Shown here in pieces: positions 53,431 through 64,000 of a stretch of DNA of 64,000 nt. The DNA comes from Asterias rubens (taxonomy: Eukaryota > Echinodermata > Asteroidea > Forcipulatida > Asteriidae): the NCBI RefSeq assembly GCF_902459465.1, contig NC_047083.1, positions 7,307,526 to 7,371,525 of the forward strand, in the 5' to 3' direction. The translations under genes were made by a program, and so were the position numbers. Below the pieces are notes generated by a model. The model made no database searches. It saw nothing but the letters and a program-made list of their open reading frames with translations, and was not told the origin of the DNA. Position 1 is the first letter of the stretch. Each line of letters begins with the position of its first letter.

Positions 53431-53713
53431 TTAAATTCCTCAGACTATCGAGACAGTTGCTACATCCCATGATTCGGGGCAAGCTTTTGCGTAAAATACA
53501 GCGAACACCCATATACAATTTTGAATGAATGTGTAGATGGTTCAAGGCTTTGCTCATCTGGAGGTTGCTATACAAAAGCTTGCCTGAAACGATTCACATA
53601 GCAACCTTCTCGATAGTCTGAGGAACTTAAACTTTATATAAGTGGTTACTTTTGACTAAGGAAGTCATTGTGCCAGACTTTATTCAAATCTACCTCGCAA
53701 ATGGTTCATTGTT

Positions 53714-54094
53714 TAAAAGCACTGGACGCTATTGGTATTTGGTAATAAATCAAAATAATTGTAAGCATAAAAGCTTACTCTATAATGAGCAATGGAGAGC
53801 TTTTGGTGACATGAAACATTGTGAGAAACGGCTCCCTCTGAAGTGACATAGTTTTTGAGAAAGAGGCAAACTCTCACTCAAATATTAAAAGACTTCAGAC
53901 TTGAAGCCTGTAACAGGCATCTGAAAGCACACAATTTTGTGCAACAAGGGTGTTTTTTCTTATATTATTCTCTTGCAACCTCCACGACCAAATTAGTCCA
54001 AATTTTCACAGATTTGTTATGTTATGCATATGTTGGGACACAACAAGTGAGAATACTGGTCTTTGACAAAGATCATAGGTGTCCAGTGCCTTTA
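53714..54094 (-). repeat. Foldback MITE family A, GACTTCAG subfamily
   Basis: TTTAAAAGCACTGGACGCTA to GTGTCCAGTGCCTTTAAAG, centre GACTTCAGACTTGAAGCCTG. The right end shares TTTAAAG with the next copy. Confidence 0.88.
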
Positions 54095-54459
54095 AAGACA
54101 CTGGACACCTTTGGTAATTGTCAAAGACCAGTCTTCTCACATGGTGTATCTCAACATATGCATAAAATAACAAACCTGTGAAAATTTGAACTCAATTGGT
54201 CGCCGAAATTGCGAGATAATAATGGGAAAAAACACCCTTGTCACACAAAGTTGTGTGCTTTCCAGATGCTTGATTTCGGGAACTCAAAATCTAATTCTGA
54301 GGTCTCGAAAATTACTTCTTTCTCCAAAACTACGTTACTTCAGAGGGAGCGGTTTCTCACAATGTTTTATACTATCAACAGCTCTCCATTGCTTGTTACC
54401 AAATAAGTTTTATGCTAACAATTATTTTGAGTAATTACCAGTGTCCACTGCCTTTAAGG
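54088..54459 (+). repeat. Foldback MITE family A abutting the previous copy
   Basis: TTTAAAGACACTGGACACCT to GTGTCCACTGCCTTTAA, opposite arm order from its neighbour; the two share one TTTAAAG junction. Confidence 0.9.
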
Positions 54460-54549
54460 ATTAAATGACATATTTTCCAATTCATAATGCATGATTTATG
54501 TACATAGAGCTGTACAATTAAATGAAAATTAAAGTGGTTATACATTCAA

Positions 54550-54925
54550 TTAAAGGGTCTAGGTACTTTTTGTAGGACATCAAACACAATGTCAACAGAT
54601 TAACATAAAATTTACGCTATTTGAAGATAATGATGGTAGAAAGCTTCCTTTATAATAGTACTTGCTGAGGTGTTGTAGTTTTTGAGAAATGAGTAAACCA
54701 GTGTCATGAAAATGATTTGCGTCTCAGTTATCATGAGATGAAAATTATTTTAGCATGTAAAAACAGATTGTCATGACATTGTATTACTCATTTCTACAAA
54801 AAAAACTACAGAACCTCAGCAACTAATACGCTTTCTGCTATCATTTTCTTCAATTGGTGTTAAATTAATATAAATCTGTGGACATTGTGTTTTGTGTTAC
54901 CAAAGGTACCCAAATCCATTAAAGA
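54550..54925. repeat. Foldback MITE family C
   Basis: TTAAAGGGTCTAGGTACTTT to AAAGGTACCCAAATCCATTAA. Confidence 0.88.
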
Positions 54926-55140
54926 AAGTTACACACAACCTTCAGCCCTCAGTCCATAATAAGAAAGTGAAACTGACCTCTGCTTATGTTTCCTTGTAAA
55001 ATTTTCTTCTTCTGCCGACTGGAGATTCCAAAATGGAAGGGGCTCTCTGAAACGAAAGTAATTTTAAGACCGTCAGCTAACCTTTCACTCGAAACATTTC
55101 AGTTTCTATTAGTTCTTGGTTGTGTTCCTGATAGGCCAGT

Positions 55141-55511
55141 GAAGGCACTGGTCACCATTGGTAATTGTTAAAGACCAGTCGTCTCACTTGGTATATCCCA
55201 ACACATGATGCATAAAATAACAAACCTGTGAAAATTAGAGCTCAATTGGTCGTTGAAGTTGCGAGATAATAATGAAAAAAAAAAAAACTCTTGTCACACG
55301 AAGTTGTGTGCTTTCAGATGCTTTATTTTGAGACCTCAAATTCTTATTCTGAGGTCTCAAAATCAAACTCATGGAAAATTACTTCTTTCTCAAAAACTAC
55401 GTTACTTCAGAGGGAGCCAGTTCTCACAGCTCTCCATTACTCTTCACCAAGAAGGTTTTTATGCTAAAAATTATTTTGAGCAATTACCAATAGTGTCCAC
55501 TGCCTTCAAAG
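55141..55511 (+). repeat. Foldback MITE family A
   Basis: GAAGGCACTGGTCACCATTG to GTGTCCACTGCCTTCAAA. Unusually lacks TTTAAA at both ends (CTTCAAA), so termini are mutated or insertion used another target. Confidence 0.85.
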
Positions 55512-55761
55512 TAATTCTGTGGACGTATTAAAAGTACCTAAAACCTAAAAACTGCTCAGCTCCTATTTCTAAAAATGAAAGTTGTATTGAATTTTGTTTC
55601 ACTGTTTTCACTGGCATGATTGAAACTACACATATTTTCAGTAGCACCCCATAACAAATGATAATAAATTTTATCTGCATACATTATATTACTTCCTTGT
55701 TTTGATAAAACAGTTTTAATCACATGTGCTTCCATCTAAAACTAAGCCAAGTTCATTATCT

Positions 55762-56135
55762 TAAAGGAAGGTACACGTTTGGTAATTACTCAAAACACAT
55801 ATTAAAGGGAAGGTACACGTTTGGTAGTTGTCAAAGACCAGTCTTCTCACTTGGTGTATGCCATCACAACCATAAAATAACAAACCTGTGAAAATTTGGG
55901 CTCAATTGGTCATCGAAGTTGCAAGAAAATGATGAAAGAAAAAACACCCTTGTTGTACGAAATTGTGTGGTTTCAGATAAGGATAAAAGACTTCTAGCTA
56001 GAAGTCTTTTATTATTTTAGTGAGAAATTACCCCTTTCTCAAAAACTACGTTACTTCAGAGGGAGTCGTTTCCCACAGTGTTTTATACTATCAACAGCTC
56101 TCCAATGCTTGTTACCAAGTCAGTTTTTGACCAGG
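55762..56135 (+). repeat. Family A relative with duplicated left end
   Basis: TTAAAGGAAGGTACACGTTT (55762) is followed by a second TTAAAGGGAAGGTACACGTT at 55803, then GTCAAAGACCAGTCTTCTCA and a TTCTAGCTAGAAG centre; the right end is lost. Confidence 0.75.
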
Positions 56136-56640
56136 GTTCTAGAAGTGGAAGGAGAGGACAGATAACCACGCACCACCCCCCTAGTTACAACACTACATTT
56201 GTACAGACAAGCTGAGATCGGGCGGTGTGTTCTTGGCCAGAGTGCGCTGTTCGCACGCCCTAAAAATAGGAACATGAGCCAAGAACAATACACTCGGAAT
56301 ACCCAACATTTCAGTAGGGATCAGTCGAAATCACTGTAGCAAATGGTCATCATCATCGTGTGGGTGTAAGATACATGAAGAGCAAACCTACGTGCCCTTG
56401 AGCATCCAAGGACACCCCGCCTGAAGTCAAGGTACAAGTCTGGTCTGGTAGCTATGTTTTGTGCGTACTACAAAGTATGTCCCTGTGTGTAGTAGACTTA
56501 TAATGAACATTATCTTCAAGTACGCGCTAATCCTCCAATCAGATTCACAGAATGGAGTGGTGATAAAAACCTATATTGCATGGCTAATACCACTACCTGC
56601 ATCTTGTGTGTTCTATGTCACGCGCCAAGTTTGCTTGAAG
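56136..56640. other. Intergenic, no gene seen
   Basis: No repeat or coding evidence. Confidence 0.4.
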
Positions 56641-56644
56641 ATAA

Positions 56645-56770
56645 ATACGTTATCACACGCGCGCTCGTGGAAATACGGAAAATATAGCTCGTCTGCGTCT
56701 CATATCCAACTCTATGGGACGCAGAAGCGCTATATTTTTCCGTATTCCACTCGCGCTTGTGTGATAACTT
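56645..56770. repeat. Foldback sequence (TTATCACACGCGCGCTCGTG)
   Basis: TTATCACACGCGCGCTCGTG, GGAAATACGGAAAATATAG and the complementary CTATATTTTTCCGTATTCC, CACTCGCGCTTGTGTGATAA form a hairpin; GTCTGCGTCTCATA faces GGGACGCAGAAGC in the loop. Confidence 0.8.
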
Positions 56771-56814
56771 ATACTATGGTAAAGCCCCTTGACCTTGGTA
56801 CTAGGATAAGTGTG

Positions 56815-57180
56815 CCCACTCGCACACGACCATAGAAATAGAACCCGGAGAACGCTGAGCTCGGCCACCCTCTGTGTCGTCTGTGAACGCAGTGTACCGA
56901 TACCGCGCGATACGAGCATATGGCAAAATTATCAGCGTGTGAGACGCGTATATGGCAAAATGGCAAGATGCTAGCACACATAGACCGTTTCTAATGTGTT
57001 CATTGGTCAATGATGATGTCATTGTATGGCAAAATTGTATGCCAAAATATTTTGCCATACACGCGTAACAAAAATGGCGTATGATTGCACATCCATAAAA
57101 ATGGTCTCACAATGAAACCGCACACACAATGAGACACTCAGCGTTCTCCGGGTTCTACATTATTTCTATGCACACGACAC
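56815..57180. mobile_element. MITE with CACACGACCATAGAAATAGA ends
   Basis: Left ATAGAAATAGAACCCGGAGA, ACGCTGAGC and right CTCAGCGTTCTCCGGGTTCT, TTTCTATGCACACGAC are inverted ends. The interior has repeated TATGGCAAAATTG-type words. Three overlapping minus-strand ORFs are not supported. Confidence 0.75.
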
Positions 57181-57350
57181 AAATATGGTAAAAATGGTGG
57201 ACGCGCTCTTTGTGGAAGGGGGCAATATAAGAACCAAGTACTATTACAGAAAACAAAGCTGCCTGGTGGCTTTCTCTCACACACTCAATGTACATTAACA
57301 TTACATTAATACAAGAGCAGAGCAGAACACTTACAGCATCTATCACTAGA

Positions 57351-57440
57351 TTAGACCGGTTTGGGCCGGATGATACCGGATTTTTCCAGTTCTTCCCGGA
57401 TATTGTCATAGACAGTTGCATCTTCTATCGTCGGTGGAAT
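57351..57440 (-). CDS. ACSS3: ACSS3-like, last exon
   Basis: 29 codons plus stop: IPPTIEDATVYDNIREELEK then SGIIRPKPV. Acceptor TTCTTAG. Confidence 0.85.
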   Translation of the reverse strand: MPPTIEDATVYDNIREELEKSGIIRPKPV

Positions 57441-60400
57441 CTAAGAAAAAAATGAACATAGGATTAAAAAAAAGACGATGGTTTCTCCTGAATAAATATA
57501 ATAATAACTTAATTAATATATTTATTTACAATGAGCCCACCCGAGTAATATGTTTTTTTTCACAGAGCTCAGGTAATTATAGAGTATACAGTGCTAGAAT
57601 TACGGGTATATGGGTAAAACCAAAAATTTACATCCAAACACGTTAACGTCCGAACAGTAGCGTGCACTAAGAATCAATCGCAAATTTGAAATCCTCGTTG
57701 TGTGTACTTACGTTGAAAGGCTCCCCATCCGCCAAAGCGGCAACCGTTGCTCTTGGAATCTTGCCCGATCTTGTCTTGGGTAATTTGTTGATGAGAACAG
57801 CCCGTTTAAAAGCTGCCACTGGCCCCACACCGTGCCGCACGGCCTCAATCACCTCCTGGACTATCTGCTCACGAGATTTGTCAATGTCTACAATGGGAAT
57901 AGCACCATTATTGAGATTGAAGTGTATTTTAACAAAAGCCGGAGAAATACGACCACCCTTTGTACCAACACGATCGTTTCATTGGCCCTATTTCATAGAG
58001 CTGCTTAAGCAGAAATGAGCAGGATACCAGTCACAAATTGCACTTGTGGCATGGTGGTTTGGATGGTAACCTCATTCTGGAAAGCATAATTTCATTATGC
58101 TTAGCTACTTTTTGTGCTTAAACAGCTCTATGAAATTGGGCCCGAGGCAGCAGAGGCAATAGCTTCCATGACGACTACCATAAAAATCATCCTAATTTTG
58201 AGATGTGTAAAACAACATCTTCTGCATTTTATACAAACAAGCCAAATTAGATTTGGAAACAAGACCATGTGGAAGTGTCACGGCCGAGCGGTCAAGAGTA
58301 CTGAATTCAAACTCTGGTGTTTCTGATCAGCAGAGTGTGGGTTCGAATCCCCAGCCGTGACACTTGTGTCCTTAAGCAAGACACTGAACCATTGCCTCGT
58401 CCTTCAGATGGGATGTAAAGCCGTTGGTCCCATGTGTTGTGTAACGTATGTAAAAGAACCCAGTGCACTTATCGAAAAGAGAAGGGGTTCACCCCGGTGT
58501 TCCAGGCTGTGGCTGCTAAATGCGCCGTAGCACCTTGTAAACCCTTATAAGGTGCTAAATAATTGGGTCTCAGAATTCATCACTGTAATAACCTATCTTT
58601 CTGAAAGTTTGTATATACTCAGCGCCTTGAATAGCTTGTTTGGTAGATACATGCACTATATAAGACTTTGATATTATTATTATTATTAGTATGTACAAAG
58701 ACAAAAACTGACCCATTTTGGGAACGCAGAGTCCCACTGGGACCAATCCCTTGAGTTTATCTTTCATTGGGAAGACTGCACACTCAACTATATCTCCTTG
58801 ATCGACGATGGCCTGAATAGAAACAGAAAGATTCAAATCAGTCATTTAGTCAATCATTTACCCGGTAATCAAATAATTTACTTAAAGGCAGTGGACACTA
58901 TTGGTTATTACTCAAAATAATTATTGGCATAAAACCTTACTTGGTAATGAGTAATGGGGAGAGGTTGATGGTATAAAACATTGTGAGAAACGGCTTCCTC
59001 TGAAGTGACGTAGTTTTGGAGAAAGAAGTAATTTTCCACGAATTTGATTTCGAGACCTCAAGTTTAGAACTTCGCAACTCCGACGACCGATCGCGCTCAA
59101 ATTTTCACAGGTTTGTTATTTCATGCATATGTTGAGATACACCAAGTGACAAGACTGGTCTTTGACAATTACCAATAGTGTCCACTGGCTTTAAAGACAC
59201 TGGACACTATTGGTAGTTGTCAAAGACCAGTATTCTCACTTGGTGTATCCCAACATATGCCATGCATTAAACAAGGAACCTTTGAAAATTTTGACTCAAT
59301 TGGTCATCGAACTTGCAAGAGAATAATGAAAGAAAAAACACCCTTGTTGCACAAATTTGTATGCTTTGGGTTGCATAATAAAAGGCTTTCAGTCTTTTAA
59401 TATTTGAGTGAGAAATTACATCGTCCTTTTTTGTCAAAAACGAATTTACTTCAGAGGGAGCTGTTTCTCACAATGTTTTTACAATGTTTAAATGCAATTG
59501 CGTAACACTAAACGGGACACTGTCGAAGCACCAACTGACAAATAAGCAGCAGTGCGATCTCGCATAACAAGGGACATCAGGAACGCAATGTGTGTGTGTG
59601 ACCGAGTAAATAATTGTCACAATATCACAAGCAACTTTTGTAACAGACAACTGGCACCCCAAACGATTGTCATTAGTTTTTGTTCTCGTGTGAAAGGGGC
59701 TTTAGTGTGAGGCCAGGCATACCAATCTTACCCGATTCCACACAATATGGGTGTTGAGTAAATTCAATTCAATTCAATTCAATTCAAGAATACATTTATT
59801 TCCATACTCTCATAAAAGAAACCGACAGATACTGAGTAAAGCAAAACATATCTTTAAGTCAGAGTAAACATAAATAAATAAATAAAGTATGGGGCCGTTT
59901 TGGTAAGCATGAGCTTGTAAAAAACAGCCAGACAGACAAGAAAACGAGACAACCAGACAGACAGACAGATTAAAGTACAAATGAACATAATACATGACAC
60001 AACGAGTTCGTAATAAAAGCACCAAGATGGAATAACAGTTTCAGCTAAAAATAAATAAGACAAGTATTGAAGAGATGGATGTGGTTCAATTACATAGGAT
60101 GGGAAGCTAGGATACATAATGGGAGATAATGTCACGTTTGAAAGCAGACTTAAAAAGACTCACGGACCGCTTAGATCTAATGCGTCCATCTATGGCATTC
60201 CACACATAAGGACCAAAGAATTGAAGCGGATTGTGTTCTTAGAGTAAGTGGTGCGAGTGAAAAGAACATAAAGATTAGTGCACCACAGAGTGAAGTATTT
60301 TGAAGGATAAAGGAGGGTCTCAAGTGAATATAAGCGTTACCTCTTCAATGGCGGCAGCTGAGATTCGATGGCCTGCTACATTGATGACATCATCAGCCCT

Positions 60401-63400
60401 GGATTGGACAGACACGTATCCCTCTGCTGTATAATACCCAGCATCCATCGTGTCATAATAGCCCTAAAAGATGTTGAGACGACAAAAATGTAAAATTTAC
60501 AAGCAGCCGATTTCACAAAACGCTAGGATTAATCTGATCTCCTAGTTCGTCCTAACTTAGGATGGGGATTCAATGGGACCTACATGTAACGCCAATGGAT
60601 ACGGAACTTAAAGGACCCAAGTCCTAAAATTATCCCTAAGTTAGGAAGAGTTTCGTGAAATCGACGGCAGTTCACTTAAAATTTACTCACAGTTTCCCTT
60701 GTGGTTTATACCAATATCTGAAACAAAAAGTCAAATCCCCTTTAAGGTGATCCCCTGGCTGCCGCTTCCCAGGTAGGAAAAGTCGGTGTGATCCCTGGCT
60801 ACCTGGCAGTTAACGGTTGAATGGCTTCTGACTGGCACCCCTGAACAAAGATATTGCCAAAATAGGGAGATCGCCAACATACGGCTCAACATGCAGGACT
60901 ACTGGTTGTGGTGGAGGCTAAAGGAACATTACAGAATTGGTTTTGCTAGCAAAAAAAGTTGCTGGCAGTGTAAGCACTTTATGTAATCCACCATATACAT
61001 AAACTGACAAACCTGTAGAAGTTCAAGATCAATTGGCCATCTGGGTCACGAGAGAATAGTGAAAAACTAATCACAAATTTTGCATTGCATCGATGCCAAA
61101 ACAAAAATGAATAAAACGCTCACATGAGCAATAAACTCCAAACGCGAAATTAGATTATTTTTTTCTCATCAAATATGAAATTCCAGACAGAAATATTTCA
61201 AGGTATGTTTTCTACTATCATCATCATTAGACCGTGTAAGTTTTATGTAAATCTGTGATTCATGATTTTTGTTTCTTACCAATTCTGTAACGTTCCTTTA
61301 AAAGCAGTGGACACTATTGGTACTGGTCAAAGACTAGCCTTCACAGTTGGTGTATCTCAACATATGCATACAATAACAAACCTGTGACAATTTGAGCTCA
61401 ATCGGTCATCGAAGTTGCGAGATAATAATGAAACAAAAAAACACCCTTGTCACACGAAGTTGTGTGTGTTTAGATGGTTGATTTCGAGACCTCAAGTTCT
61501 AAATCTGAGGTCTCGAAATCAAATTCGTGGAAAACTACTTCTTTCTCGAAAACTATGGCACTTCAGAGGGAGCTGTTTCTCACAATGTTTTATGCCATCA
61601 ACCTCTCCCCATTACTCGTAACCAAGAAAGGTTTTATGATGATAATTATTTTGAGTCATTACCAATAGTGTCCACTGCCTTTAAGTAGCGCTAGGGGATG
61701 CACATTTGGGCAGGCAGGTAGCTTTAAACAATACTTACTGGATATGTTTGGAAGTAGGTCTGTTCGTATCGTTCATCATTCTCCCATAATGTGCTGATGG
61801 TGCCTGGTGGCAGAGGCAATCTGGAACAAAATTATATATTATTTTATTTTAATATTTTCTCATAAACAATATACTGGCCAAGAACCCAATGGAGATAAGA
61901 CAAAGAAGGAAGTTTCAGTTTTAGATGTGTGAGGAAAACTACATAGAAATATTCCAGTGAAAACCCATGCAGTCAGGTCAATTTACATACCGCCCTGGTG
62001 TGATTCGAACCAGGGTCCTAGAGATGGAAGGGGAGGAACGCTACCACTACGCCAACCTGACCAGTTATGATATCACACTGTATACACTTTCAATTTCAGC
62101 CTCTTGAAAATAACAGGCAATGGGAGACTTTCTGGGACGATAGAGGGCAGCAGACTTACCGGGTAAATCCATTGTTCTCAGAATTATGCGCATGTTCAGA
62201 ACTACGTAAACAATGGAAATTTACCCGGTATGTCTGCTGCCACTTAGCGTTGGAAAGTCTCCTATTAGTAGTTATTTTAAAACCTGCATGTCCTCACAGC
62301 CTGCTGGAAAAATACAACTTTTCAATTCAACTCAGAACACATGAAAATTTAAGATTTTTTTCCTTAAAGGCAGTGGACACTATTGGTTATTACTCAAAAT
62401 AATTTTTAGGATAAAAACTCACTCGGTAACGAGTAATGGGGAGAGGTTGATAGTGTAAAACATTCTGAGAAACGGCTACCTCTGAAGTGACGCAGTTTTC
62501 GAGAAAGAAGTAATTTTCCACGAATTTGTTTTCGAGACCTCATGTTTAGAAGTTGAGGTCTCGAAATCAAGCATCTGAAAGCACACAACTTCGTGTGACA
62601 AGGGTGTTTTTTCTTTCATTATTATCTTGCAAATTCAACGACCAATCAAGCTCAATTTTTTACAGATTTGTTATTTTATGCAAATGTTGAGATACACCAA
62701 ATGAGAAGACTGGTTTTGACAATTACCAATAGTGTCCAGTGTCTTTAAAACCTTCACAAAAGTACATCACAATTAGACAATTATATTCACAAGAAAAGAG
62801 AGTAAAGATACAGAGTCATACAAACAGTAAGAGTCAATAGGTTAAAATAGTTATCTGATTAAACTCCTGTTAAAATTATGGATGGCACTGTGTAGGAAGA
62901 AGTAAAAAAAAAAACCTGTTTGTTATAAGGCCTAGTTGTCAAATCCTGCCTATTGGCTCGTCATGGCCTAGCGGTTAAGAGCACCGGACACAAATTCTGG
63001 AGTTTCTGATCGGCAGAGTGTGGGTTTGAGTACCAGACTTGACACTTGTGTCCTTATTGCTGCGCAAAGCGCTGTGGCGCACTACGATGCCAATCAAATC
63101 AAGAACACCAGGGAGAACCTCTTCTCTTTATGATGAGTGCTCTGGGTTCTTTTACGCGTGTTACACAACACATGGGACCAACAGCTTTCTGTCCCATCCG
63201 AAGGACGAGGCATCATGGTTAAGTGTCTTGCTTAAGGACACAAGTGTCATGACTGAAACTCAAAACCACACTCTACTGATCAGAAACACAAGGGCTTGAG
63301 TCCAGTGCTCTAAACCGCCCATGACACGCCAACTCAAACCTTTGCACTGATATGACTATATATGCTCTTATTTTAAAATGACGACAACAAAATCTTAGCT

Positions 63401-63470
63401 ACTAACTTGACTGTGATGCGTCCCAATTCTTCTGGCGCAACTTCCTGGCAATTGTCATTCAGGATTTTCA
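57351..63470 (-). CDS. ACSS3: Acyl-CoA synthetase short-chain family member 3-like, C-terminal 211 aa (partial)
   Basis: AMP-forming short-chain acyl-CoA synthetase (propionyl-CoA preferring in vertebrates; mitochondrial matrix by family knowledge). Six minus-strand exons: 63470-63407, 61820-61739, 60463-60341, 58812-58713, 57887-57712, 57440-57351. Phases join correctly throughout, and the gene continues upstream beyond the window. Visible motifs: LPLPPGTISTLWEND; GYYDTMDAGYYTAEGYVSVQ with SRADDVINVAGHRIS (the A8 hinge region); and LPKTRSGKIPR, carrying the catalytic Lys of A10 that contacts the adenylate. The terminus IREELEKSGIIRPKPV ends at TAA 57353-57351. The adenylation core lies outside, so activity cannot be judged. 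Introns hold S1 and LINE insertions and family A elements. Confidence 0.9.
57540..57630 (-). repeat. S2 SINE fragment in ACSS3 intron
   Basis: CCCACCCGAGTAATATGTTT, TCACAGAGCTCAGGTAATTA and AGAGTATACAGTGCTAGAAT are the complement of the S2 left half. Confidence 0.7.
57712..57887 (-). CDS. ACSS3: ACSS3-like exon with the A10 catalytic lysine
   Basis: 176 nt, from DIDKSREQIVQEVIEAVRHG to LADGEPFN; contains LPKTRSGKIPR. Acceptor TTGTAG, donor AAC|GTAAGT. Confidence 0.9.
57984..58143. mobile_element. Foldback MITE family F-related
   Basis: GGCCCTATTTCATAGAGCTG and CAGCTCTATGAAATTGGGCC are inverted ends, with AAGCAGGATACCAGTC-type interior. Intronic. Confidence 0.85.
58262..58690 (+). repeat. 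tRNA-derived SINE (family S1), full length
   Basis: GTCACGGCCGAGCGGTCAAG (A-box region), GTGGGTTCGAATCCCC (B box), GTTGTGTAACGTATGTAAAA, GCCGTAGCACCTTGTAAACC, ending TATATAAGACTTTGATATTA and (ATT)n. Intronic in ACSS3, antisense to it. Confidence 0.9.
58713..58812 (-). CDS. ACSS3: ACSS3-like exon
   Basis: 100 nt, AIVDQGDIVECAVFPMKDKL then KGLVPVGLCVPKM, phase 0 in, phase 1 out. Confidence 0.88.
58883..59195 (-). repeat. Foldback MITE family A with deleted centre
   Basis: TTAAAGGCAGTGGACACTAT to GTGTCCACTGGCTTTAAAG; the right half of the central hairpin is deleted at AGAACTTCGCAACTCC. Shares TTTAAAG with the next copy. Confidence 0.88.
59189..59480 (+). repeat. Foldback MITE family A, right end lost
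   Basis: TTTAAAGACACTGGACACTA to GGGAGCTGTTTCTCACAATG. Confidence 0.85.
59757..60312 (-). pseudogene. 5'-truncated LINE fragment with (TTGAA)n tail
   Basis: On the minus strand it encodes the end of a non-LTR reverse transcriptase: YVLFTRTTYSKNTIRF, then after a frameshift FGPYVWNAIDGRIRSKRSVS and LFKSAFKRDIISHYVS before a stop. A 3' UTR and the tail TTGAATTGAATTGAATTGAA follow. It sits in an ACSS3 intron. Confidence 0.75.
60341..60463 (-). CDS. ACSS3: ACSS3-like exon with the A8 hinge motif
   Basis: 41 codons, GYYDTMDAGYYTAEGYVSVQ and SRADDVINVAGHRISAAAIE. Only ~30 bp separate its donor from the LINE relic. Confidence 0.92.
60508..60668. repeat. Foldback element family G
   Basis: GATTTCACAAAACGCTAGGA and GAAGAGTTTCGTGAAATCG ends; interior GTCCTAACTTAGGAT. 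Confidence 0.7.
60700..60915 (+). repeat. SINE family S3 fragments
   Basis: TTTCCCTTGTGGTTTATACC, then GACTGGCACCCCTGAACAAA and AAAATAGGGAGATCGCCAAC as at 970-1020. The tRNA-like core is missing. Confidence 0.5.
60917..61304. repeat. Foldback MITE family D, full copy
   Basis: TAAAGGAACATTACAGAATT to CCAATTCTGTAACGTTCCTTTAA. Confidence 0.88.
61299..61685 (+). repeat. Foldback MITE family A abutting family D
   Basis: TTTAAAAGCAGTGGACACTA to GTGTCCACTGCCTTTAAG. The shared junction CCTTTAAAAGC joins the D and A ends. Confidence 0.9.
61739..61820 (-). CDS. ACSS3: ACSS3-like exon
   Basis: 82 nt encoding (K)LPLPPGTISTLWENDERYEQ and TYFQTYP, phase 2 in, 0 out; donor CCA|GTAAGT. Confidence 0.9.
61985..62066 (-). 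repeat. tRNA-like sequence (SINE head)
   Basis: On the minus strand GTTGGCGTAGTGGTAGCG (A box) and CTGGTTCGAATCACACCAGG (B box within a T-arm-like hairpin) are present, but the acceptor stem does not pair cleanly. Likely a SINE head rather than a tRNA gene. Confidence 0.5.
62122..62269. repeat. Foldback element family H
   Basis: GGGCAGCAGACTTACCGGGT and ACCCGGTATGTCTGCTGCCA inverted arms within GGGAGACTTTC and GAAAGTCTCCTAT. Confidence 0.8.
62364..62750 (-). repeat. Foldback MITE family A, full length
   Basis: CTTAAAGGCAGTGGACACTA to GTGTCCAGTGTCTTTAAA. Confidence 0.9.
62957..63330. repeat. Two S1 SINE heads in inverted order
   Basis: Plus-strand head (TCATGGCCTAGCGGTTAAG, GTGTGGGTTTGAGTACC, GACACTTGTGTCC) and, from 63120, a minus-strand S1 piece (GGGTTCTTTTACGCGTGTTA, AAGGACACAAGTGTCATGAC). 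An inverted, rearranged S1 pair. Confidence 0.7.
63407..63470 (-). CDS. ACSS3: ACSS3-like exon (most upstream visible)
   Basis: 64 nt encoding (V)KILNDNCQEVAPEELGRITV then K, phase 1 in, phase 2 out; the donor CAA|GTTAGT was chosen because it restores K-LPLPPG with the next exon. Confidence 0.85.
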
Positions 63471-63509
63471 CTGGTGATGAAATACACAAAATGATAAAGG
63501 TACATTATG

Positions 63510-64000
63510 TACATCATGTACCAAGGGCGAGAACCATTGCTGATCGAACAGTCTAAAAACTTTTACTCAATTGGTCATTGAAGTTGTAAGACAGAAATGA
63601 AAACAAAGAAACCCTTGTTGCACACATGTGTAACAAGGCATCAGGCCTGAAGTCTATCAAAGCCATTGGACCCTTTCGGTACAGAAAAAGAAAGAAAAAA
63701 GTTCACAGATTTACAAATAACTTACAGAGTTTACAGAAGGTAGTGGTGAAATACTTCTCTTGAAATATTATTCCATGAAATGCTTTACTTTTTGAGAAAA
63801 CAGTAAAACAATATCAATTCTTGGTATCAAGAATTAAGGATTTATTTTAAACACATGTCATGACACGGCGAAACGTGCGGATACAAGGGTGGGTTTTCCC
63901 CTTATTTTCTCCCGACTCCGATGACCGATTGAGCCTAAATTTTCACAGGTTTGTTATTTTACATATAAGTTGTGATACACGAAGTGTGGGCCTTGGACAA
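63510..64000. repeat. Decayed family A-type sequence and start of a related element
   Basis: 63540-63655 keeps a degraded A arm (AACCCTTGTTGCACACATGT, GGCATCAGGCCTGAAGTC). From 63660 CATTGGACCCTTTCGGTACA begins another foldback type whose right arm (GATGACCGATTGAGCCTAAA, CAGGTTTGTTATTTTACATA) is A-like and is cut by the window end. Confidence 0.6.

Overview
This is a eukaryotic, metazoan window: genes are split by GT-AG introns, coding sequence is a small minority, and the rest is dense non-autonomous repeats. Protein families (adiponutrin-type PNPLA lipases, an UNC5-type ZU5-UPA-Death protein, ACSS3, a C2H2 finger array) and the very abundant foldback repeat starting TTAAAGGCACTGGACACTA suggest an echinoderm, most likely a sea star. 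The taxonomic call is recognition from memory, not a search.

Layout. 1-6.8 kb: repeats only (tRNA-derived SINEs, a duplicated unit with a minisatellite, a 299-bp foldback element). 6.85-8.2 kb (-): C2H2 zinc-finger gene with a decayed upstream part. 8.6-9.9 kb: a LINE ORF2 fragment splitting a tRNA-derived SINE. 13.3-17.7 kb (-) and 25.2-29.8 kb (-): two tandem paralogues of a patatin-like phospholipase, five and four exons, 325 and 317 aa; the first has an altered nucleophile elbow. 36.86-51.28 kb (+): a seven-exon gene for a 1,654-aa protein with ZU5, UPA and Death domains followed by a long tail of repeated YED tyrosine motifs alternating with proline-rich PxxPPR motifs. 57.35-63.47 kb (-): the last six exons of an ACSS3-like acyl-CoA synthetase whose 5' part lies beyond the window.

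Exon models were assembled by hand from splice consensus, reading phase and family similarity. All junctions keep phase, but none is transcript-verified. I see no operon-like relation between the genes. The two lipases are recent-looking tandem duplicates; the others are independent loci.

The repeat fraction is unusual. About 30 copies of one foldback MITE family (A), plus at least three others (B, C, D), have unrelated interiors but the same TTAAAGG...CCTTTAA ends, which implies a shared TTAA-targeting transposase. There are also A/B chimeras, abutting copies sharing TTTAAAG, palindromic dimers of a tRNA-derived SINE, and foldbacks containing a hammerhead-ribozyme-like hairpin. The most novel protein is the ZU5-UPA-Death protein with the multi-tyrosine tail.
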